A DNA stretch of 12,480 bases, taken from an uncultured bacterium (GTDB taxonomy: Bacteria; Bdellovibrionota_C; UBA2361; CAKMMH01). Each line of letters opens with the position of its first letter. Within the stretch, counting starts at the first letter, position 1. The stretch is from positions 1-12,480 of the forward strand of contig CAKMMH010000034.1 in the NCBI GenBank assembly GCA_927798255.1, in the 5' to 3' direction. Shown in pieces: positions 6,378 to 12,480 of the stretch. The notes below the pieces were generated by a model. The model did not search any database, was not told where the DNA came from, and saw nothing but the letters and a program-made list of their open reading frames with translations. A program made the position numbers and the translations under genes.

Positions 6378-8186
6378 TTACTTAATACAAACTAGAACTT
6401 GACCTGCAGAAACTTGGTTTCCTTTAGAAGCAAGAACCTTTGTAACTTTTCCAGCAAATGGAGACTTAATTTCTGTTTCCATCTTCATAGCTTCCATAAC
6501 TAAAAGAACAGTGTCCTTAGAAACAGTGTCACCTTCTTTTACAATTACATTTACAACAGTTCCAGCAAGAGGTGCCTTAACTTCATTCTCAGCTCCACCT
6601 GATGCGTTTGATGTACTAGAAGCTCCCTTACCATCATCTGTACCTTCTTTAACAGAAATACTGTATTCTTTACTATTAACAAAAGCTTTATCACCTTCTA
6701 GCTTAACGTTATAAGAATTTTCATTAACTGTAACTTCATATACGCCATTTCCATTCCCTACTTTCTTATCTTCTTTCTTAGGCATATTTTTTCTAACATT
6801 TGTTGTAGCTTCGCCTTTTAAGAAAGTGATACCTTTATCCTTACAAGCAGCAGCAATAAAAATATTTTCTTCAGTTTGAGGAAGTCCTGCGTCCTCTAGA
6901 AGTTTCTTAGCAACAGCTATTCCTTTCTTAGGATCTTTTTCATTAATATCAATTACCTTCTCTGTTGTAGGTTCAAGTTTTAATTGCTCAGCTGCAATTT
7001 TTACTATCTCAGCATCAGGTGTGCAAGGAGTCTTTCCAAAATAACCTAGAACCATTTTTCCATATCCATCTGCAATCTTTTTCCAAGGTCCAAAAATCAC
7101 ATTATTAAATGCTTGTTGGAAATAAAATTGAGAAACAGGTGTAACTGAAGTTCCAAATCCACCTTTTTTAACTACTTCTGTCATTGCTTTAATAACTTCA
7201 GGATATTTATCAAGCACTCCGTTATCACGCATCATTTGAGTGTTTGCAGTAAGCGCACCACCAGGCATTGGAGAGAACACGATCATAGGATCAACTGTTG
7301 TTGCCTCAGGTGGTAAGAAATAATCTTTCATACAACTCTTAAATACTTCTTCTGCTTCAATTACTTTTTGAATATCAATATCTAAATCATAATCTGTACC
7401 TCTTAAAGCATGCCAGAAAGATATAATATCAGGTTGGCTAGTTCCACCAGAAACTGGTTTCATTGCTAAGTCAACGCCATCAGCGCCACCTTCAATTGCA
7501 GCTAAGTACATTCTTAAACCTGTACCTGCAGTTTCATGTGAGTGGAAACGAATATGAGTTCCAGCTGGAAGCATCTTTCTTGCTCTTTTTACTGTTTCAT
7601 AAACAGTTTGAGGAGTAGAAGTACCAGAAGCATCTTTAAATGCGACAGAGTCAAAAGGAATCTTTGCATCTAAAATATTTTTTAAAACTTTTTCATAAAA
7701 GTCTGGGTCATGAGCACCTTCACACCCTAGAGGAAGCCCCATCATTGTAACTGTTACTTCATGTTTTAAGCCATTATCTTTAATACATTGACCACTATAA
7801 ATTAAATTATTTACATCATTTAACGCGTCAAAGTTTCTAATTGTAGTCATACCATGTTTTTTAAACATTTTTGCGTGAAGATTAATTACATCTTTTGTTT
7901 GAGATTCAAGACCTACTACATTTACGCCACGAGCTAGAGTTTGAAGATTAATATCTGGACCAACAAGCTTTCTAATTTCATCCATCATTTCAAAAGGATC
8001 TTCATTGCAATAAAAAAGAGGTGATTGGAATCTTGCTCCCCCACCTACCTCAAAATGAGTAATACCAGATTTCAAAGCAGCCTCTAAAGCTGGGAAAAAA
8101 TCTCTATAAAAAACTCTTGCTCCATATACAGATTGAAAACCATCTCTAAAGGAAGTATCCATGATTTTTATTTTTTTCCTTGACAT
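6378..8186 (-). CDS. oadA: oxaloacetate decarboxylase alpha subunit (biotin-carrying carboxyltransferase)
   Basis: Transfers the carboxyl group of oxaloacetate to its own biotin, releasing pyruvate. Residues 1 to about 260 form the TIM-barrel carboxyltransferase: DTSFRDG (10-16) with the metal-binding Asp, FKDASG with the catalytic Lys184, and HSHETAG with metal ligands His215 and His217. A PYC/OADA conserved domain follows to about 465 (PPEATTVDP, SPMPGGALTANTQMMRDN). A charged, Ser/Gly-rich linker (about 468-540) leads to a biotinyl domain ending the 602-residue protein, with EAMKMETE and biotin-accepting Lys568. The ATG has AAGGA eight bases upstream. The same architecture occurs as pyruvate carboxylase subunit B, but no biotin carboxylase gene is nearby, while beta and gamma subunits flank it, so the decarboxylase role is preferred. 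Confidence 0.95.
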   Translation of the reverse strand: MSRKKIKIMDTSFRDGFQSVYGARVFYRDFFPALEAALKSGITHFEVGGGARFQSPLFYCNEDPFEMMDEIRKLVGPDINLQTLARGVNVVGLESQTKDVINLHAKMFKKHGMTTIRNFDALNDVNNLIYSGQCIKDNGLKHEVTVTMMGLPLGCEGAHDPDFYEKVLKNILDAKIPFDSVAFKDASGTSTPQTVYETVKRARKMLPAGTHIRFHSHETAGTGLRMYLAAIEGGADGVDLAMKPVSGGTSQPDIISFWHALRGTDYDLDIDIQKVIEAEEVFKSCMKDYFLPPEATTVDPMIVFSPMPGGALTANTQMMRDNGVLDKYPEVIKAMTEVVKKGGFGTSVTPVSQFYFQQAFNNVIFGPWKKIADGYGKMVLGYFGKTPCTPDAEIVKIAAEQLKLEPTTEKVIDINEKDPKKGIAVAKKLLEDAGLPQTEENIFIAAACKDKGITFLKGEATTNVRKNMPKKEDKKVGNGNGVYEVTVNENSYNVKLEGDKAFVNSKEYSISVKEGTDDGKGASSTSNASGGAENEVKAPLAGTVVNVIVKEGDTVSKDTVLLVMEAMKMETEIKSPFAGKVTKVLASKGNQVSAGQVLVCIK

Positions 8187-8259
8187 ATATTTTTCCTTAA
8201 AATAAAAATTTTAAACTAACTGAAAAACACTTTATTTAAAAAGAATTTTTTATCTTAAA

Positions 8260-8472
8260 TTAAAACTTTGATTTGATAGCTGCAATCGCAACAGCAATCT
8301 CTGCTTCTGTATCGCCTGCAACTGGTGCTTTACTTACTTCTTGTACGACAGGACAAACTTTATTTGTTAATCCTATAAGCTTAGAAACTAATATTATCGC
8401 GAGCACAAGAAGACATAAGAATAAAAACACAGCAAACATTCCTACAAGCGTAACCTCTATTCCTTCTAACAT
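8260..8472 (-). CDS. oadG: oxaloacetate decarboxylase gamma subunit
   Basis: The small membrane anchor that holds the alpha-beta complex together and speeds carboxybiotin decarboxylation. The 70-residue protein has one transmembrane helix (about 8-35, VGMFAVFLFLCLLVLAIILV), then a cytoplasmic tail with a PVAGDTEAEIAVAIAAI helix, the usual OadG layout and length (about 70-90). The tail lacks an obvious histidine-rich zinc site seen in some members. Its ATG overlaps the birA stop by seven bases, with AGGAG inside birA seven bases upstream, so translation is likely coupled. A 73-base gap separates it from oadA. Confidence 0.88.
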   Translation of the reverse strand: MLEGIEVTLVGMFAVFLFLCLLVLAIILVSKLIGLTNKVCPVVQEVSKAPVAGDTEAEIAVAIAAIKSKF

Positions 8473-9263
8473 ATCACATCTCCTACAAATATTTTCATAT
8501 CCTTATTACTATCTTTAACATCTTGCTTATTACTATTCTGATAACCTTGAGTAGTAACACTTAAACTAAGGGAACCATCGTCATTAATTCCCTTTGCAAT
8601 CCCTGAAATTTTCGAATCTAAGTTCTTAATTAAAATTTCACTCCCTAAAAAAGCACACTTTTGTACAAAGCGAGATTTTATATACAAAAACCCCTTATTC
8701 AAAAATTCATCATATTCTGCAAAAAAGGCATCTAATAGTAATTTTAAAAACTCATCTTTTGAAATTTCTTTATTTAGTTCTAAATTTAGCGAGGTCGCAG
8801 GTTGATCTATCGCGTCAACTTCTTCTTTTGATAAATTTAAATTAACTCCAACACCTAAAATAATATTTACATACCCTTCATCATCAATTTTATTTTCAGC
8901 AAGAATCCCTGAGATTTTCTTTTTATTAACTTGAATATCATTTGGCCATTTAATTTTTCCATCTATACCATATGTTTTTAGAATATCCGATATAATCACA
9001 CATAAGTATTGGGTTAAATTTGTTATAGGAAGCGCATTTATATCTTTAACTCTTGGCTTTAAAACTATGCTTGCATAAATATTACCACTATTACTTGAGT
9101 GCCACGCTCTTTTAAATCGTCCTCTTCCACCTGTTTGAGTTTCAGCGCAAACGACAGTCCTATCATGAAACAAAGCTAAGTTATCTTTTGCATATGTGTT
9201 CGTAGAATCTATCTGTTTTAAATTTATTATTTTGTAATCACTCATTAAAATAAAATTATTCAT
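8466..9263 (-). CDS. birA: biotin-[acetyl-CoA-carboxylase] ligase, class I (no DNA-binding domain)
   Basis: Activates biotin to biotinyl-AMP and attaches it to a lysine of biotin-dependent enzymes, here most plausibly OadA Lys568. The 265-residue sequence has the ligase core: IDSTNTYAKDN (18-28), GGRGRFKRAW (45-54, biotinyl-AMP loop), KWPNDI (105-110), KKISGILAE (115-123), GVGVNLN (137-143), and a C-terminal SH3-like segment. It lacks the N-terminal helix-turn-helix of E. coli BirA, so it is not expected to repress biotin genes. Two starts are possible: the ATG at 9261-9263 or a second ATG at 9243-9245 (MSDYKIINL), which fits typical homologue N-termini better; neither has a clear ribosome binding site. 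First gene of the oad operon and overlapping oadG. Confidence 0.93.
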   Translation of the reverse strand: MNNFILMSDYKIINLKQIDSTNTYAKDNLALFHDRTVVCAETQTGGRGRFKRAWHSSNSGNIYASIVLKPRVKDINALPITNLTQYLCVIISDILKTYGIDGKIKWPNDIQVNKKKISGILAENKIDDEGYVNIILGVGVNLNLSKEEVDAIDQPATSLNLELNKEISKDEFLKLLLDAFFAEYDEFLNKGFLYIKSRFVQKCAFLGSEILIKNLDSKISGIAKGINDDGSLSLSVTTQGYQNSNKQDVKDSNKDMKIFVGDVIC

Positions 9264-9377
9264 TAATATTGTGACATTATGAGTTTACATTAAATTTGTA
9301 TTGTTTAAAAGATTATTTTTATATGCGATTATTTTATACTATTTTTTTTAACATTGATTTTCATTAAATTACGTAAG

Positions 9378-9406
9378 TGTATAAAAAAATTAATCGCTTC
9401 CATCAA
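9378..9406 (-). promoter_or_regulatory. candidate promoter of the birA-oadGAB operon
   Basis: On the minus strand TTGATG (9406-9401) and TATACA (9383-9378) are 17 bases apart, with a T-rich spacer end. A start near 9371 would give a leader of about 108 bases to birA. In such AT-rich DNA chance matches are common. Confidence 0.4.
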
Positions 9407-9603
9407 TTATTTAATGTAAAAACTTAAATTTCGTTACTTAAAAAAGTATAAACTTGAAATTAAACGGGTTTAACAAATATCGTTAATTAAGTTTTAAATA
9501 AAATTTTAGTAAAAATAAAAGTAAAAATAAATTTTTAAGTGAAATGTATTAAAGAAATAAAAGGATAGTCAAAATACGAAGAATAAGAAACTATAAAACT
9601 AAG

Positions 9604-9657
9604 AAAAAAGACCTTATGTTACTTTTAGAAAATGATTCTATAAGAACATAAAGTCTT
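9604..9657 (-). terminator. intrinsic terminator of lon
   Basis: On the minus strand AAGACTTTATGTT (9657-9645) pairs with AACATAAGGTCTT (9620-9608), with one G-U, around a 24-base loop, followed at once by a run of six T (9609-9604). It lies 13 bases after the lon stop. Confidence 0.8.
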
Positions 9658-9670
9658 AATGCAAAATTAA

Positions 9671-12121
9671 TTAATGAGTCGACATTGAAACATTTTCATT
9701 TTTCGATTGATACTTTGACTTTTCAGCCTCGTCATCTTCCTCATACAAGAACTTATCTCTTACAACTCTTTCTTCTTGTAACTTTTCAAACGCTTCCTTT
9801 GAATCAATACATAAAGCTTCAAAAAGTGCTTCATCAGCATGAGAAATTGGAACAAGTTCTAAGTCTTTTCTTACTGTTGCTGGAATTTCCTCAATGTCCT
9901 TTTCATTTTCTTTAGGGAAAAGTACTTTTTTAATTCCACCTCTATGAGCAGCTAAAGTTTTTTCCTTTAAACCACCTATTGGAAGTACATTTCCTCTTAA
10001 AGTAATTTCGCCTGTCATTGCAACATTTTTGTTTACAGGAATTCCTGTAAGAGCTGAAACAATTGATGTTGCAATTGTAACACCAGCAGATGGTCCGTCC
10101 TTTGGAATAGCACCTTCTGGAACGTGTACGTGAAGGTCAATTTTATCGTAGAAATATTTTGGAAGTCCTAACATTTCAGCTTTTGAACGAACATAGCTAA
10201 GAGCTGCTTTTGCAGATTCTTGCATAACATCTCCTAGTTTTCCTGTTATCATTAAACGACCCTTACCAGGAAGCACTGTTGTTTCAATAACAAGAAGCTC
10301 ACCACCTCGCTCTGTCCAAGCAAGTCCTGTAGTAGTTCCAACTTGGTGATTTTCTTCATGTTTTCCATACCTAAATATAGGTTGTCCTAAATACTTATTT
10401 ATATTTTCAGAATTTATAACAACCTTATAATCTGGTGAATTATCTACTACATCCATTGCAGCTTTTCTACATAATGCAGCAATTGCTCTTTCTAAGCTTC
10501 TAACTCCTGCCTCTTTTGTGTAAAGTCTAATAATATCTATATAAGCAGAATCTTCAATTACAATATTTTCTGGTTTTAAACCATTTTGTTCAATTTCTTT
10601 CTTATATAAATACTTTTTAGCAATAGCTAGTTTCTCTAGTTCTGTGTAACCTGACAAACTTAAGATTTCCATTCTATCCATTAAAGGTTCTGGAATTTGA
10701 TGAAGTGCATTTGCTGTGCATACAAACATCACATTTGTCAAATCATACTCACAATCTAAGTAGTGATCGCTAAATGTAGAGTTTTGCTCAGGGTCTAGTA
10801 CCTCTAATAATGCTGCAGATGGGTCGCCCCTAAAATCAGCTGACATCTTATCAATTTCATCAAGTAAAATTACAGGATTACTCTTTTTAGCTTTCTTTAA
10901 AGATTGAATAATTTTACCAGGAAGAGCTCCAATATAAGTCCTTCTATGTCCTCTAATTTCAGCTTCATCACGAACACCACCAAGAGAAATTCTTACGAAC
11001 TCTCTATTTACTGCACGTGCAATTGAACGACCGATTGAAGTCTTACCAACCCCTGGAGGCCCAACAAGACAAAGAATAGGACCTTTAATTTTTCCAACAA
11101 GTTTTTGTACTGCAAGATACTCTAAGATTCTTTCTTTTACTTTTTCAAGACCATAGTGATCGTCTTCCAAAACTTCTCTTGCGTGATCAATATTAATATC
11201 ATCTTCAGAAATTTCATTCCATGGAAGAGATAGCATCCAGTCAACATAAGTTCTTACAACAGTTGCTTCTGCTGACATTGGAGACATCATTTTTAACTTT
11301 CTAATTTCTTTTTCTGTTTTTTCACGAGCTTCATCTGGCATATCTTTTTCTTTAAGCTTATCTTCAAGCTCTTGAACTTCATTTCTAAAATCATCTTTAT
11401 CCCCTAATTCTTTTTGAATAGCTCGCATCTGTTCATTTAAATAATACTCTTTTTGAGTTTTCTCCATCTGTTTCTTTACTCTATTACGTATACGTTTTTC
11501 AACTTGTAATATTTCAATTTCAGACTTCATAAATTCTAAAACTTTCTCAAGTCTTTCTTTCGGATCAATTGTTTCTAAAAGAGTTTGTCTATCTTCTGGT
11601 TTAATGTTTAATTGAACTCCGATTGTATCTGCAAGCTTTGAAGCATCTTCAATGCTATTTACTTGCATTATCATTTCTGGGTTTACTTTTTTACCAAGTT
11701 TTACATAGTTTTCAAATGATACATTTACTGAACGCATTAATGCTTTTAATTCTGTTGTGGTTTCAAACTCTGAATTTAACTCCTCAACATCAACAAGCAT
11801 GTATTCTTCATTATCGTGATGTTTTAAAATTCTTGCTCTCGCCTTACCTTCAATTAAAACTTTTATTGGACCATCGGCAAGTCTTATAAGCTGCACTACT
11901 TCTCCAAGTGTTCCAATTTCAAATATATCATTTTGTGTAGGGTTACTTGTTCTTGCATCTTTTTGTGCAGCAAGCATTATAAGTTTTCCTTGTTTTTGCG
12001 CTTCTTCGATAGCTCTTACACTTTTTTCACGCCCTACAAATAAAGGAACAACTTGTCCTGGAAATACCGCTGGTTCTCTTAATGCTAATAATGGAAGAGG
12101 ATTTTCAATTTGTAATTTCAT
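9671..12121 (-). CDS. lon: ATP-dependent protease Lon (LonA)
   Basis: A cytoplasmic hexameric protease that unfolds and degrades misfolded and short-lived regulatory proteins. The 816-residue protein has the full LonA layout: N-terminal substrate-binding domain (about 7-205, [20 protein letters not shown]), a coiled-coil stretch (about 206-280, with [15 protein letters not shown]), AAA+ module with Walker A GPPGVGKT (354-361) and Walker B VILLDEID (417-424), and protease domain with nucleophile Ser678 in PKDGPSAG and Lys721 in GGLKEK, spaced as in E. coli (679/722). The C-terminus carries an acidic tail (about 770-816). AAGG about eight bases before the ATG fits as ribosome binding site. It is transcribed alone, ends in its own terminator, and shares no spacing with the oad genes. 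Confidence 0.97.
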   Translation of the reverse strand: MKLQIENPLPLLALREPAVFPGQVVPLFVGREKSVRAIEEAQKQGKLIMLAAQKDARTSNPTQNDIFEIGTLGEVVQLIRLADGPIKVLIEGKARARILKHHDNEEYMLVDVEELNSEFETTTELKALMRSVNVSFENYVKLGKKVNPEMIMQVNSIEDASKLADTIGVQLNIKPEDRQTLLETIDPKERLEKVLEFMKSEIEILQVEKRIRNRVKKQMEKTQKEYYLNEQMRAIQKELGDKDDFRNEVQELEDKLKEKDMPDEAREKTEKEIRKLKMMSPMSAEATVVRTYVDWMLSLPWNEISEDDINIDHAREVLEDDHYGLEKVKERILEYLAVQKLVGKIKGPILCLVGPPGVGKTSIGRSIARAVNREFVRISLGGVRDEAEIRGHRRTYIGALPGKIIQSLKKAKKSNPVILLDEIDKMSADFRGDPSAALLEVLDPEQNSTFSDHYLDCEYDLTNVMFVCTANALHQIPEPLMDRMEILSLSGYTELEKLAIAKKYLYKKEIEQNGLKPENIVIEDSAYIDIIRLYTKEAGVRSLERAIAALCRKAAMDVVDNSPDYKVVINSENINKYLGQPIFRYGKHEENHQVGTTTGLAWTERGGELLVIETTVLPGKGRLMITGKLGDVMQESAKAALSYVRSKAEMLGLPKYFYDKIDLHVHVPEGAIPKDGPSAGVTIATSIVSALTGIPVNKNVAMTGEITLRGNVLPIGGLKEKTLAAHRGGIKKVLFPKENEKDIEEIPATVRKDLELVPISHADEALFEALCIDSKEAFEKLQEERVVRDKFLYEEDDEAEKSKYQSKNENVSMSTH

Positions 12122-12480
12122 GAAATAACCTTATTAATAAACAAAATTAAAATACTGCTACAAGTTTAACATAAATATAATAATATTATTTTACATTAGT
12201 TAAAAGACATTACTATAAAATACTTAAACAAAAATTCTTTATTTTTGTCATTCTTAATTGTTAGATGACATTTAAAACTAGCTTGGTTTCAAAATTTTAT
12301 CCAATAAATTTACCTTTTAATATCAATATATTACAAGATTTTTATTAATTTTACAAACAAATTACAAGTGTGTTACAAAACCGTGACAACTCAAGTTTCA
12401 AAATAAGCTAAAACTTTAATTACAGAATATGAATGTGTATGTGATTTTGGAAAATTTAAATCACAAAATAAATAAAAAAA
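12122..12480. other. AT-rich region upstream of lon
   Basis: I see no gene here on either strand. It contains the lon ribosome binding site next to the start, one fair promoter match (12361-12389), and a 7-base inverted repeat GTGATTT/AAATCAC (12441-12447, 12458-12464) near the window edge. No heat-shock operator of the CIRCE type is visible. Confidence 0.65.
12361..12389 (-). promoter_or_regulatory. possible lon promoter
   Basis: On the minus strand TTGTCA (12389-12384) and TGTAAT (12366-12361) are 17 bases apart, a sigma-70-like spacing. It would leave a long leader of about 230 bases before the lon ATG, so a closer start could also exist. Confidence 0.35.

Larger units (their letters stand above)
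9264..9670. other. AT-rich intergenic region between lon and birA
   Basis: I find no coding stretch or RNA gene here. It holds the lon terminator (9604-9657) and a candidate promoter for the birA-oad operon (9378-9406); the rest is A/T-rich without clear repeats. Confidence 0.7.

Noticed and set aside
12441..12464. Inverted repeat GTGATTT/AAATCAC at the window edge as a terminator
   Set aside because: No T-tract follows on either strand in the proper position, and no gene end is visible next to it.
1..12480. CRISPR arrays, tRNA or rRNA genes, insertion sequences
   Set aside because: I saw no regularly spaced repeats, no cloverleaf or rRNA-like segments, and no transposase-like frames on either strand.

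Overview
The window reads as two blocks of different character that meet at about position 2290. Block 1 (1-2290) has moderate GC, about 40-58% in the lines I counted by eye. It holds an rpsF-ssb-rpsR-rplI operon on the minus strand (rplI cut by the window edge), then a plus-strand HU-type DNA-binding protein and a small XRE-family regulator. Block 2 (2291-12480) is much more AT-rich, near 30% GC in the lines I counted, and every gene in it is on the minus strand. The gene order of block 1 fits a spirochaete such as Treponema but is not unique to it. Block 2 suggests a low-GC Gram-negative anaerobe or microaerophile. Its OadA-like sequence recalls the PycB/OadA type of Campylobacterota, but I cannot fix the lineage without a search.

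Layout in plus coordinates: rplI 5' end (1-35), rpsR (103-417), ssb (463-951), rpsF (975-1265), a clear promoter and leader hairpin (1293-1354), HU (1521-1799), a hairpin (1817-1858), the XRE gene (1984-2352, last 20 codons foreign), a nuoL 5' fragment (about 2291-2821), a frameshifted small membrane-protein gene (2881-3146), a dense cluster of hairpins (3371-3443), pckA (3462-5063), a terminator hairpin (5113-5149), oadB (5151-6338), oadA (6378-8186), oadG (8260-8472), birA (8466-9263), the lon terminator (9604-9657), lon (9671-12121), and an intergenic stretch with a possible lon promoter (12122-12480).

How the genes work together: block 1 is ribosome, replication and nucleoid housekeeping. 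The core of block 2 is one metabolic module, transcribed birA-oadG-oadA-oadB and then pckA. The biotin ligase charges the biotin-carrying alpha subunit. Alpha, beta and gamma form a membrane Na+-pumping oxaloacetate decarboxylase. PEP carboxykinase interconverts oxaloacetate and PEP, so all five genes act around the oxaloacetate node. Lon is a separate transcription unit with its own terminator.

The main anomaly is the junction at about 2290. There a truncated nuoL runs head-on into the 3' end of the XRE gene, and composition changes from one side to the other. A chimeric contig or a real rearrangement would both explain it. Other points of interest are the small membrane gene whose transmembrane helix is split by a frameshift, the modular hairpin cluster downstream of pckA, and the biotin ligase translationally coupled to the sodium-pump operon. 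I see no convincing undescribed defence or mobile system.
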